64,000 nt of DNA from Ralstonia mannitolilytica (GTDB taxonomy: Bacteria; Pseudomonadota; Gammaproteobacteria; Burkholderiales; Burkholderiaceae): contig NZ_CAJPVG010000015.1 in assembly GCF_905397375.1 (NCBI RefSeq), positions 1 to 64,000 on the forward strand, written 5' to 3'. Positions 54,199 through 62,866 of the stretch are shown here, piece by piece. The first letter of the stretch is position 1. The number at the start of each line of letters is the position of its first letter. Below the pieces are notes generated by a model. That model was not told where the DNA came from, ran no database searches, and saw only the letters and a program-made list of their open reading frames with translations. The translations under genes were made by a program, and so were the position numbers.

Positions 54199-55710
54199 TC
54201 AGCTGTTCGACGTGGCCTGTGCACGCTTCGCGCCAGGCAGTTCTTCGGCGGTATAGCCGCCGCCCAGGGCCTTGATCAGGGCCATCTGTGCGTCCAGGCG
54301 GCGCGCCTGCAGGTCGGTCGCGAGCTTGCGCTGCTGCAGCACGGTCGTCTCCGCGTTGAGCACGGTCAGCTGCGTGCCGAGGCCTGCGCTGTAGCGCGTG
54401 CGTGCGAGGCTGTAGGCACGTTCTGCCTCACTGAGCGCCGTGCGCTGGATGGCGATCTGCGAGTCCAGGCTGTGCAGCGCCGTGATCTGGTCGGCCGTGT
54501 CGTGCAGGGCTTCGGTCAGCGTCTGGTTGTAGCTCGCGACCGCCGCGTCATAGCTGGCGTACTTGCCGCGCAGGTTCGCGCGCAGCTTGCCGCCCTGGAA
54601 GATCGGCAGCTTCAGCGCCGGGCCGATGCCGAGTTGACGCGACGCGCCGAGCAGCAGGTTTTCGGGCGCGATGGATGCAAGTCCGAGGAACGCCGTCAGG
54701 CTGATGTCCGGCAGGAACTCCGCCTTGGCCACGTCGATGTCCTTGGACGCCGCCTCGACGCGCCAGCGCGCGGCCACGAGATCCGGGCGGCGGCCGATGA
54801 GGTCGATGGTCAGGTTGTCCGGCAGCCGCGGCGTGGGTTGCGCCAGCAGTGTCGGGCGCGTGATCGACTGGCCGCGGTCGGGGCCCTTGCCCAGGAGCGC
54901 GGCCAGCTGGTTGCGCGCCAGCGTGATCTGTTCGTCGACCTGCTCGAGTTCGGTCTGCGCCGCTGCAACGTTGGCGCGGGCCTGCGTCGTTTCGACCTGT
55001 GTATCGAGGCCCGCACGCAGGCGCTGGCCGGCCAGCGAGGTCAGGTCCTTACGCTGGGCGATGGTGCGTTCGGCCACGTCGCGCTGTGCATAGAGCGCAG
55101 CCAGCTTGGCGTAGGTGCGCGCAACGGTGGTGGACAGCATCAGCCGCGCAGCCTGGCTTTCGGCCTCCATCGCTTTGTCGTCGGACAGGGCGGCTTCCAG
55201 CGCGGAACGGTTCTTGCCCCAGAAGTCGAGGTCGTAGCTCACACCGAGCTGGATCTTCGATTCCGTGAACCAGCGGCCGGCCAGCGGCGTGCCTTCGAAC
55301 ATGTCGTACTCCGACAGGCGCTGGCGCGTGGATTCCGCCTCGAGGCCCACGCTCGGGTACAGGTTGCCGCGCACCACGTCGGCCATGCCGCGCGAGGCGT
55401 GCACGCGGGCGAAGGCCACTTGCAGGTTCGGGTTGTCCTTGATCGCCTCGTCCACCAACGCGCGCAGTTGCGGGTCATTGAACTGGTCCACCCAGTTCAC
55501 CGACGGCCATTGGCCGCCCTGCGACGGAAGTGTCCGGGTGCTGGCCAGTTGCCCGGGGGAGGTCAGGGTCTGCGTGCTGTGCGAATTGCCGAGATTGGCG
55601 CAGCCGGCCAGCACGGCCACTGCGATGGCGGAAAGCGCCACAGCCATGCTGCACGCAGGCCGACGGCCTGGGAGCGGAGGTGCCTGGGTGGCGGAGGTCG
55701 AGGCGTTCAT
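54199..55710 (-). CDS. outer-membrane efflux lipoprotein (NodT/OprM-like)
   Basis: A lipoprotein signal ends with LAGC, the lipidated Cys being residue 37. The mature part has the two OEP repeats of TolC-like channels (SYDLDFWGKNRSALEAALSD, VARTYAKLAALYAQRDVAERT). It would form the outer-membrane exit for EmrAB. It lies 60 bp after the marR gene. Confidence 0.92.
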   Translation of the reverse strand: MNASTSATQAPPLPGRRPACSMAVALSAIAVAVLAGCANLGNSHSTQTLTSPGQLASTRTLPSQGGQWPSVNWVDQFNDPQLRALVDEAIKDNPNLQVAFARVHASRGMADVVRGNLYPSVGLEAESTRQRLSEYDMFEGTPLAGRWFTESKIQLGVSYDLDFWGKNRSALEAALSDDKAMEAESQAARLMLSTTVARTYAKLAALYAQRDVAERTIAQRKDLTSLAGQRLRAGLDTQVETTQARANVAAAQTELEQVDEQITLARNQLAALLGKGPDRGQSITRPTLLAQPTPRLPDNLTIDLIGRRPDLVAARWRVEAASKDIDVAKAEFLPDISLTAFLGLASIAPENLLLGASRQLGIGPALKLPIFQGGKLRANLRGKYASYDAAVASYNQTLTEALHDTADQITALHSLDSQIAIQRTALSEAERAYSLARTRYSAGLGTQLTVLNAETTVLQQRKLATDLQARRLDAQMALIKALGGGYTAEELPGAKRAQATSNS

Positions 55711-55770
55711 GTTGGTTGATAGGTCAAGCGATCGGGAGAGACGAAAACGTGGGCATCCGGATTCCAGACG

Positions 55771-56292
55771 TCAGTGTTGGCTGGCGCGCGAGCGGCTGCC
55801 TTCGGCGCCGGCGCCGTTATCGAGGATGCGCTTGAGCAGCGTGCGCAGCGTGTCCACGTCGCCCTGCGTGAATCCGGCAAAGAACCGGTTCAACACATGC
55901 GTATAGATGGCCGGCATGCGGTCGGCCAGCTCACGCCCTGCCTCGGTCACTTCCAGGTGAACCACGCGGCGGTCGGACTCGCTGCGCACGCGCTCGATCA
56001 GGCCGCGCTTTTCCATGCGGCTGAGCATGCGGGTGAGCGAGCCGATGTCGGTGTTCAGTTCGCGGCCCAGATCGGTGGCCGTCTGGCAGCGCCCGTTGGC
56101 TAGCAGCACCAGGCAGCTGGCCTGCGAGTGCGTGACGTCCATCTGCGCGACTTCCTGTTCGATCGCCATGGAGAGTGCCGTCTTGGCACGCCCGACGAGG
56201 TAGCCCACGCTTTCGCACATGCGGTAGTCCTCCACGCGGAACAGGGCTCCAGCGGCAGGGGTTTCGGTGGTGCGGCTTGTCTGTTCGGACAT
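55771..56292 (-). CDS. MarR-family transcriptional regulator
   Basis: The 173-residue protein has a winged helix-turn-helix typical of MarR (LVLLANGRCQTATDLGRELNTDIGSLTRMLSRMEKRGLIERVRSE broken across the motif), with flanking dimerisation helices. It is the first gene of the efflux operon on the same strand and probably represses it. A palindrome overlapping its predicted transcription start is the likely operator. The ATG at 56292 is preferred over 56307 because of its spacing from the predicted start. Confidence 0.93.
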   Translation of the reverse strand: MSEQTSRTTETPAAGALFRVEDYRMCESVGYLVGRAKTALSMAIEQEVAQMDVTHSQASCLVLLANGRCQTATDLGRELNTDIGSLTRMLSRMEKRGLIERVRSESDRRVVHLEVTEAGRELADRMPAIYTHVLNRFFAGFTQGDVDTLRTLLKRILDNGAGAEGSRSRASQH

Positions 56293-56310
56293 CTTATGTA
56301 TGTGCAATCA

Positions 56311-56350
56311 TTGTCGGGACAAATATACGAATCGATGCAGCAAACAGCAA
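56311..56350 (-). promoter_or_regulatory. promoter and operator of the marR-efflux operon
   Basis: On the minus strand TTGCTG (56350-56345), a 17-bp spacer and TATATT (56327-56322) form a sigma-70 promoter with a start near 56315. A perfect palindrome TTGTC-GG-GACAA (56311-56322) overlaps the end of the -10 and the start site. This is the expected place for a MarR operator that blocks polymerase. Confidence 0.55.
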
Positions 56351-56461
56351 GGTACTGAATGTGCGATTTCAGTTTTGGAAATAATAAGTGAGCGAAACGT
56401 CTCTCGAGCAACATCGGCTCATAGATTCATCAGGGGGTGTCACGTCTTGCGCATTGCAGCA

Positions 56462-56470
56462 TGCTAGAAT
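56462..56470 (+). promoter_or_regulatory. candidate extended -10 promoter of typA
   Basis: TGCTAGAAT has the TGn extension and TAGAAT hexamer. No clear -35 at 17 bp. The leader to typA would be about 55 nt. Confidence 0.45.
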
Positions 56471-56531
56471 GTCAGGTTATTCCGCGAGCGAATTTCCGGG
56501 CTCGCGCCACGTCTTTTCGAGTTCACATCCC

Positions 56532-58352
56532 ATGCGCGCGCTTCGCAACATCGCCATCATTGCCCACGTTGACCACGGCAAAACCACGCTGGTCGACCAG
56601 CTCCTCCGCCAGTCCGGTACGTTCCGCGAGAACGAGCAGATCGCCGAGCGCGTGATGGACTCCAACGACATCGAAAAAGAGCGCGGCATCACGATCCTGG
56701 CCAAGAACTGCGCGGTCGAGTACAACGGCACGCACATCAACATCGTCGACACCCCGGGCCACGCGGACTTCGGTGGCGAGGTCGAGCGCGTGCTGTCGAT
56801 GGTCGATGGCGTGCTGCTGCTGGTCGACGCCGTGGAGGGGCCGATGCCGCAGACGCGTTTCGTGACGCGCAAGGCCCTGGCCCTGGGCCTGAAGCCGATC
56901 GTCGTGATCAACAAGGTCGACCGCCCGGGCGCGCGTCCGGAGTGGGTCATCAACCAGACCTTCGACCTGTTCGACAAGCTCGGCGCGAACGACGACCAGC
57001 TCGACTTCCCGGTCGTGTACGCCTCGGGCCTGAACGGCTATGCCGGCCTGACCGAAGACGTGCGCAGCGGCGACATGAAGCCGCTGTTCGAGACCATCCT
57101 CGAGAAGGTGCCGCAGCGCGACGACGATCCGAACGGCCCGTTCCAGCTGCAGATCATCTCGCTCGATTATTCGAGCTATGTCGGCAAGATCGGCGTGGGC
57201 CGCATCACGCGCGGCCGCGTGCGCCCGCTGCAGGATGTGGTGGTCAAGTTCGGCCCGGAAGGTGCGCCGATCAAGGGCCGCATCAACCAGGTGCTGAAGT
57301 TCCGTGGCCTGGAGCGCGAGATCGTGCCTGAAGCCGAAGCCGGCGACATCGTGCTGATCAACGGCATTGAAGACATCGGGATCGGCTGCACGGTGTGCGC
57401 ACCCGAAGCACCGGACGCGCTGCCGATGCTGAAGGTAGACGAGCCGACCCTCACGATGAATTTCTGCGTGAACACCTCGCCGCTGGCCGGCCGCGAAGGC
57501 AAGTTCGTGACGAGCCGCCAGTTGCGCGATCGTCTGGAGCGCGAACTCAAGTCCAACGTCGCGCTGCGCGTGAAGGAGACGGGCGACGACACGGTCTTCG
57601 AAGTGTCCGGCCGTGGCGAACTGCACCTGACCATCCTGCTGGAAAACATGCGTCGCGAGGGCTACGAGCTTGCCGTGTCGCGCCCGCGCGTGGTGTTCAA
57701 GGAAATCGACGGTGTGAAGTGCGAGCCGTTCGAGCTGCTGACCGTGGACGTCGAAGACGCGCACCAGGGCGGCGTGATGGAAGAGCTCGGTCGACGCAAG
57801 GGCGAAATGCTGAACATGGAATCCGACGGCAAGGGCCGCACGCGCCTGGAATACCGCATTCCGGCACGCGGCCTGATCGGGTTCCAGGGCGAATTCCTGA
57901 CGCTTACGCGCGGCACCGGCCTGATGAGCCACATCTTTGACGAGTACGCACCGGTCCGCGAAGGCGGCGTCGGCGAGCGCCACAACGGTGTGCTGATCTC
58001 GCAGGACGACGGTGCTGCGGTGGCGTACGCACTGTGGAAGCTGCAGGACCGCGGCCGCATGTTCGTGTCGCCCGGCGACGCGTTGTACGAAGGCATGATC
58101 ATCGGTATCCACAGCCGCGACAACGACCTCGTCGTCAACCCGATCAAGGGCAAGCAGCTGACCAACGTGCGCGCCTCTGGCACTGACGAAGCCGTGCGCC
58201 TGGTGCCACCGATCCAGATGTCACTGGAATACGCGGTCGAATTCATCGCCGACGACGAGCTGGTCGAGATCACGCCGAAGAGCATCCGCCTGCGCAAGCG
58301 CCACCTGAAGGAGCATGAGCGCAAGCGTGCTGCGCGCGAAGAAGCGGCCTGA
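56532..58352 (+). CDS. typA: translational GTPase TypA/BipA
   Basis: TypA is a ribosome-bound GTPase involved in 50S assembly and stress growth. The 606-residue protein has AHVDHGKTTLVDQLL, DTPGHADFGGEV and NKVDRPGA, followed by EF-G-like domains and the BipA-specific C-terminus. The ATG at 56532 (MRALRNIAII) matches the family start; the frame upstream is longer but has no support. Confidence 0.97.
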   Translation: MRALRNIAIIAHVDHGKTTLVDQLLRQSGTFRENEQIAERVMDSNDIEKERGITILAKNCAVEYNGTHINIVDTPGHADFGGEVERVLSMVDGVLLLVDAVEGPMPQTRFVTRKALALGLKPIVVINKVDRPGARPEWVINQTFDLFDKLGANDDQLDFPVVYASGLNGYAGLTEDVRSGDMKPLFETILEKVPQRDDDPNGPFQLQIISLDYSSYVGKIGVGRITRGRVRPLQDVVVKFGPEGAPIKGRINQVLKFRGLEREIVPEAEAGDIVLINGIEDIGIGCTVCAPEAPDALPMLKVDEPTLTMNFCVNTSPLAGREGKFVTSRQLRDRLERELKSNVALRVKETGDDTVFEVSGRGELHLTILLENMRREGYELAVSRPRVVFKEIDGVKCEPFELLTVDVEDAHQGGVMEELGRRKGEMLNMESDGKGRTRLEYRIPARGLIGFQGEFLTLTRGTGLMSHIFDEYAPVREGGVGERHNGVLISQDDGAAVAYALWKLQDRGRMFVSPGDALYEGMIIGIHSRDNDLVVNPIKGKQLTNVRASGTDEAVRLVPPIQMSLEYAVEFIADDELVEITPKSIRLRKRHLKEHERKRAAREEAA

Positions 58353-58372
58353 TCGTCAGTCGATCTGGCAAG

Positions 58373-58402
58373 AAAAACGCCCCGGAGCCCGGGGCGTTTT
58401 TT
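58373..58402. terminator. rho-independent terminator after typA
   Basis: ACGCCCCGG (58377-58385) and CCGGGGCGT (58389-58397) form a 9-bp stem with a 3-nt loop, flanked by an A run and a T run. It also ends the converging hydroxylase gene. Confidence 0.9.
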
Positions 58403-58408
58403 ATTGCG

Positions 58409-59323
58409 CTAGGAATGCGAATCGGCGGTCGGCAATATCGCCGTGGGCTGGCTGCGCGGGCTGCGCCACTCGGGCGGCTTCCACAGGTAGCGGATGTCCC
58501 GGTCGCGGAACACATCGGCCCACATGTCGCGCCACTCGTGAAAGGTCAGGGTGATCGGGTTGTGCGTATGGACCTGTCGGGTAATGCCGAAGGCGGGCGG
58601 CTCTTCCTCTGGGACGAAGCTGCCGAACATGCGGTCCCAGATCGTCAGCACGCCGGCGTAGTTGCGGTCGATGTACTGCGGGTTTTTGGCGTGGTGCACG
58701 CGATGCACCGACGGCGTATTGACGTACTGCCCCAGTCGGCGCCAGAAGCCGGCGTAGCGCGAATCAAGGGCGCCCAGCCGTGTATGCACGAAGAACTGGA
58801 ACGCCAGGTTCAGCCCCACGGCGAGGATCACCCAATCGGGCGTGAAGCCGATCCATGCGAGCGGAATCCAGAACAGCCACATGCCTGAAATCGGATACGT
58901 CAGGCTCTGGCGGAATGCCGTCGAGAAGTTCATCCCTTCCGACGAGTGGTGCGTCACGTGCGAGGCCCACATCCATCGCACGCGGTGGCTCGCGCGGTGG
59001 AAGAAGTAGTACAGGAAATCCTGCAGCAGCAGAAGCAGCACGAACGACCACCACGTCTCGGGCACGGCGCGCAGGCCATGGCTGTAGGTCCACACATACA
59101 CCGTCTTGATCATCAGCCACAGGAAAAACGCGTCAGACGCCTGGTGCATGAGCGCGAGGCTGGCGTTTGAAACGGTGTCCTTGAGGCTGTAGACGGACGG
59201 ATCGCGCTTGCGCCAATACCACGCCTCCGCGCCGATGGTCAGCAGAAAGGCGGGGGCAAACGCCAGCAGGATCAGGCCGGGGTCGAAACCGGACGCGCCG
59301 GGGGCGCCATTGGCAGGGTTCAT
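58409..59323 (-). CDS. sterol desaturase / fatty acid hydroxylase family protein (second copy)
   Basis: The 304-residue membrane protein has the histidine-rich di-iron motifs FHRASH, SHVTHHS and VHRVHH and several hydrophobic segments. Substrate is unknown. It differs clearly from the family member at 8109-9083 and stands alone, converging with typA. The start ATG at 59323 (MNPANGAPGASG) is followed directly by a membrane helix. The longer upstream frame overlaps the next gene and looks spurious. Confidence 0.88.
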   Translation of the reverse strand: MNPANGAPGASGFDPGLILLAFAPAFLLTIGAEAWYWRKRDPSVYSLKDTVSNASLALMHQASDAFFLWLMIKTVYVWTYSHGLRAVPETWWSFVLLLLLQDFLYYFFHRASHRVRWMWASHVTHHSSEGMNFSTAFRQSLTYPISGMWLFWIPLAWIGFTPDWVILAVGLNLAFQFFVHTRLGALDSRYAGFWRRLGQYVNTPSVHRVHHAKNPQYIDRNYAGVLTIWDRMFGSFVPEEEPPAFGITRQVHTHNPITLTFHEWRDMWADVFRDRDIRYLWKPPEWRSPRSQPTAILPTADSHS

Positions 59324-59471
59324 GGGATTGTTGTGATGTGTGTTGTCTCCAACCGGCAGGTATACGCCCAACAGATTCGTCGGAAAAGAGGGGCCGTTAG
59401 AGCGTTCCCTCGCAATCGGGCATGCTCGTGTACAGTGCGTCCCGTTATTCCCAAAACAGAACACGAGAGAC

Positions 59472-60581
59472 ATGGAATCCACCGTTTCCCAGGCGCCCCA
59501 GTCCGATGTGCAACCGAACGTGATCGCCGAAGTCCGCGGCGGCATCGGCTGGCTGACGCTGAACCGGCCGCAGGCGCTCAATGCGCTGTCGCTGGAGATG
59601 ATCCGCGCGATGTCGCACGCGCTGCTGGCCTGGCAGCATGATCCCGAAGTCCATGCCGTCATCCTGCGCGGCGAGGGCGGCAAGGCGCTGTGCGCCGGGG
59701 GTGACATCCGCTTCTTCCACCGCGCCGCCACGGCCGGCGACCCCCAACTCGTCACCTTCTTTACCGAGGAATACCGCCTCAACCACCTCATCTTCCGCTA
59801 TGCCAAGCCCTATATCGCGCTGATGGACGGCGTGGTGATGGGCGGCGGCATGGGCATCTCGCAGGGGGCCTCGCTGCGCGTGGTCACCGAGCGAACGAAG
59901 ATGGCCATGCCGGAAACCAACATCGGGCTGTTCCCTGACGTGGGCGGCGGATGGTTCCTGGCGCGCGTGCCGGGCAGCGTGGGCGAATACCTGGGCGTGA
60001 CGGGGCAGGTGATCCAGGCGTCGGATGCGCTGTCGGTCGGCTTGGCCGACTGCCACGTGCCGGCCGGGACGCTTGCGAGCGTCGTGCAGCGCCTGCGCGA
60101 CGGCAACTGGACGAGCGCAGGCGAGGTCGCAGCGTGTTTTACCGACGTCGCCACCGAGGCGGACGTCGCCCACGCGGTCATCGTGCCCCATCGCGAAGCG
60201 ATCGACACGTGTTTCAGCCAGGGCACCGTCAAAGCCATCCTGGCCGCGCTGGCCGCCAGCCCCGATGCTGAATGGGCTGCGAAGACGGCCGCCCACATGG
60301 CCAAGCGCTCGCCGCTGATGATGGCCGTGACACTGGAGTTGATCCGCCGGGGCCGCCATACCACGCTGGCCGACGAACTGCGCCGCGAGCTCGACATGAT
60401 GACTCACGTGTTTGCCGAAGGCGATGGCGTGGAAGGCATCCGCGCGTTGGCCGTCGACAAGGACCACTCGCCCAAGTGGAAGCACGCCAGCATCGACAGC
60501 GTGCGCGACGACGAAGTCGCGGCGTTCTTCGTCTCGCCGTGGCGGCGCGAGGCGCATCCCTTGTTGGGGCTGTCGGACTAG
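59472..60581 (+). CDS. enoyl-CoA hydratase/isomerase family, likely 3-hydroxyisobutyryl-CoA hydrolase
   Basis: The 369-residue length and motifs (ALCAGGDIRFFH, GVVMGGGMGISQGASLRVVTERT, MPETNIGLFPDVGGGWFLARV) fit 3-hydroxyisobutyryl-CoA hydrolase, a valine-degradation enzyme, better than short enoyl-CoA hydratases of about 260 residues. The ATG at 59472 is preferred. mmsA, which acts two steps later in valine breakdown, lies 800 bp downstream on the other strand; a shared role is possible. Confidence 0.85.
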   Translation: MESTVSQAPQSDVQPNVIAEVRGGIGWLTLNRPQALNALSLEMIRAMSHALLAWQHDPEVHAVILRGEGGKALCAGGDIRFFHRAATAGDPQLVTFFTEEYRLNHLIFRYAKPYIALMDGVVMGGGMGISQGASLRVVTERTKMAMPETNIGLFPDVGGGWFLARVPGSVGEYLGVTGQVIQASDALSVGLADCHVPAGTLASVVQRLRDGNWTSAGEVAACFTDVATEADVAHAVIVPHREAIDTCFSQGTVKAILAALAASPDAEWAAKTAAHMAKRSPLMMAVTLELIRRGRHTTLADELRRELDMMTHVFAEGDGVEGIRALAVDKDHSPKWKHASIDSVRDDEVAAFFVSPWRREAHPLLGLSD

Positions 60582-60925
60582 AACCGGTAAACTGCGCGCC
60601 TGAGTTGAAACGCTGATCTTGTTGTGACTGCTGAACGCCCTGAGTTGAACCCGCGCCGACTGTCCGTCGCTCCGATGATGGCTGGACGCACGGTGGTGGA
60701 AATTTTCTCTTGTTTCAATGGGTTGGTCGGTTTGCTCGGTGGGTTGTAGCACTTATGTAGCATTCCTCCTTTCGAGTCCGTGGCGCTGTGGAGCCGTAAA
60801 TTTGGCGGAACAATTGCACGACGCGAGGTCGCGCCGCATGTGTGGCGCGTTGCGGTGACAGTAGGTATGACCGCCTGGCCTACTATCGGAAGCAGGACTA
60901 GCAACTTGTCATCACCTCCCCATCA
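60582..60925. other. gene-poor, AT-richer spacer with a short direct repeat
   Basis: No supported gene is seen here. CCTGAGTTGAA occurs at 60599-60609 and again at 60639-60649, exactly 40 bp apart. Base composition is less GC-rich than the flanking core genes, as is the following ORF, which suggests acquired DNA. Confidence 0.4.
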
Positions 60926-61321
60926 ATGGCCGATGCTCTCGACTTTTCCAAAAAGTACGAATTCCTGGTTGACGTACTGCCGCCAGATGGAGACCCGCTC
61001 ACAGGCGCGAAGCTGACGTTTGGTGGGGGAGACGTCGTCCACTTAGTCTTTGGCGATATCAGGGATTCAGCGCGGTTCGAAGCTCCCGAGATATCGCGCC
61101 TGTCCGTGCCAACAGGCGATGGCGATTTGTTCACGCTGTGCGAGTGCGCCGTCCGTGCAAACTCTGCGTTCGCAAACTTCATTGTTGCAGGAGAGATCAC
61201 GGATGGCTTTGATCGGATGTCCGTCCAATACACAGAAATCTCGGAATGGTTCTTTTTGGGGCAACGCATCGTTGGAAACGTCGGCGATAGCCTTACATGG
61301 AGCAACGCGCCGCCCCCTTAG
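60926..61321 (+). CDS. ApeA-like N-terminal domain protein, truncated
   Basis: The 131-residue product begins MADALDFSKKYEFLVDVLPP. It has a beta-rich pattern ending in DLFTLCECAV...FIVAGEITDGF...SVQYTEISEWFF. This layout resembles the N-terminal domain of ApeA-like HEPN anti-phage proteins (a strand-rich domain with a late Leu/Tyr..-E-W). The C-terminal HEPN RNase part (several hundred residues) is missing; a TAG follows SNAPPP and the mmsA end begins 30 bp later. Likely a remnant. No clear Shine-Dalgarno. The family call is from memory of the pattern and needs a profile search. Confidence 0.45.
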   Translation: MADALDFSKKYEFLVDVLPPDGDPLTGAKLTFGGGDVVHLVFGDIRDSARFEAPEISRLSVPTGDGDLFTLCECAVRANSAFANFIVAGEITDGFDRMSVQYTEISEWFFLGQRIVGNVGDSLTWSNAPPP

Positions 61322-61351
61322 CCGGCTCCAGTGGAGCACTACCTCAGTCCA

Positions 61352-62866
61352 TTACTTGGCTATCGGCATGGTGAACTCGGCGCCCTTGGCAATCGAATCC
61401 GGCCAGCGTTGCATCACGCTCTTGTAACGCGTGTAGAAACGCACACCCTCTTCGCCGTAGGCGTGGTGATCACCGAACAGCGAGCGCTTCCAGCCGCCAA
61501 AGCTATGCCACGCCATCGGTACCGGAATCGGCACGTTGATACCAACCATGCCCACCTGGATCTGACGTGCAAACGCGCGTGCAACGCCGCCATCCGTGGT
61601 GTAGCAGGCCACACCGTTGCCAAACTCATGCGCGTTGATCAGGTTCACCGCCTCAGCAAGGTCATGCACGCGCACCACGGAGAGGACCGGGCCGAAGATC
61701 TCTTCCTTGTAGATCGTCATGTCGGGCGTGACGTGGTCGAACAGCGTGCCGCCGGTGAAGAAACCCTCGGCGTGGTCGTCGACAGTATGGCCGCGGCCAT
61801 CCACCACCAGCTGCGCGCCTTCCTCCACGCCCTTGGCGACGTAGCCTTCCACCTTGGCCTTGTGTGCTGCTGTCACCAGCGGCCCCATTTCGCTGGCCGA
61901 GTTCATGCCGTTGCCGATCTTGAGAGCCTTGGCACGCTCAGCGAGGCGCGGGACGAGCTTGTCAGCCACATCACCCACGGCCACGGCCACCGAGATCGCC
62001 ATGCAACGCTCGCCAGCCGAGCCGTAGCCGGCACCGATCAGCGCGTCGACGGCTTGGTCGAGATCCGCATCGGGCATAACCACCAAGTGGTTCTTCGCGC
62101 CGCCCAGGGCCTGCACGCGCTTGCCGCGCTTGGTGCCTTCTGCGTAGATGTACTCGGCGATGGGCGTGCTGCCGACAAACGAGATGGCTTGCACATCCGG
62201 ATGCTCCAGCAGTGCATCGACGGCATCCTTGCCACCCTGCACGACGTTGAACACGCCATCCGGCAGGCCGGCTTGCTTGAGCAGGTCGGCAATCATCAAG
62301 CTCGGGCTCGGGTCGCGCTCGGACGGCTTCAAGATGAAGGCGTTGCCGCAGGCCAGTGCTACGGGGAACATCCACATCGGCACCATCACCGGGAAGTTGA
62401 ACGGCGTGATGCCGGCCACCACGCCCAGCGGCTGGCGCAAGTTCCAGTTATCGATGCCGCCACCGATGTTGTCGGTGAACTCGGTCTTGAGCAGGTTCGG
62501 AATGCCGCAGGCGAATTCCACCACCTCGATACCGCGCGTGACTTCGCCCTTGGCATCGGAGAAAACCTTGCCGTGTTCGCGCGTGATGGCAGCGGCTAGG
62601 GCATCTTGGTGCTGGTCGAGCAGCTCCTTGAACTTGAACAGCACGCGCGAGCGCTTGAGCGGCGAGGTTTCGGCCCATGCCGGAGCGGCAGCGTGCGCGG
62701 CAGCCACAGCCAGGTCCACTTCTGTCTTGCCGCCCGTCAGCACTTGAGCCGAGATTGCGCCCGTTGCAGGATTGAAGACCGGGGCGGATTGTGCGGAAAC
62801 CGGGCAGACGTGCTTGCCGCCGATGAAGTGGCCGACGGTCTCAAGTTCAATTGTTTGGCGATTCAT
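61352..62866 (-). CDS. mmsA: CoA-acylating methylmalonate-semialdehyde dehydrogenase
   Basis: MmsA converts (methyl)malonate semialdehyde to propionyl- or acetyl-CoA in valine, beta-alanine, pyrimidine or inositol breakdown. The 504-residue aldehyde dehydrogenase has FNFPVMVPMWMFPVALA, the catalytic Cys in GSAGERCMAISVAV and the EEIFGPVLSVVR segment, all typical of MmsA/IolA. The start overlaps the upstream ABC gene in an ATGA, so its substrate probably derives from whatever that transporter imports. Confidence 0.93.
   Translation of the reverse strand: MNRQTIELETVGHFIGGKHVCPVSAQSAPVFNPATGAISAQVLTGGKTEVDLAVAAAHAAAPAWAETSPLKRSRVLFKFKELLDQHQDALAAAITREHGKVFSDAKGEVTRGIEVVEFACGIPNLLKTEFTDNIGGGIDNWNLRQPLGVVAGITPFNFPVMVPMWMFPVALACGNAFILKPSERDPSPSLMIADLLKQAGLPDGVFNVVQGGKDAVDALLEHPDVQAISFVGSTPIAEYIYAEGTKRGKRVQALGGAKNHLVVMPDADLDQAVDALIGAGYGSAGERCMAISVAVAVGDVADKLVPRLAERAKALKIGNGMNSASEMGPLVTAAHKAKVEGYVAKGVEEGAQLVVDGRGHTVDDHAEGFFTGGTLFDHVTPDMTIYKEEIFGPVLSVVRVHDLAEAVNLINAHEFGNGVACYTTDGGVARAFARQIQVGMVGINVPIPVPMAWHSFGGWKRSLFGDHHAYGEEGVRFYTRYKSVMQRWPDSIAKGAEFTMPIAK

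Noticed and set aside
56295..56322. Alternative marR promoter TTGTCC-N16-TACATA
   Set aside because: It would start transcription inside the gene; the TTGCTG-N17-TATATT promoter fits the start codon better.
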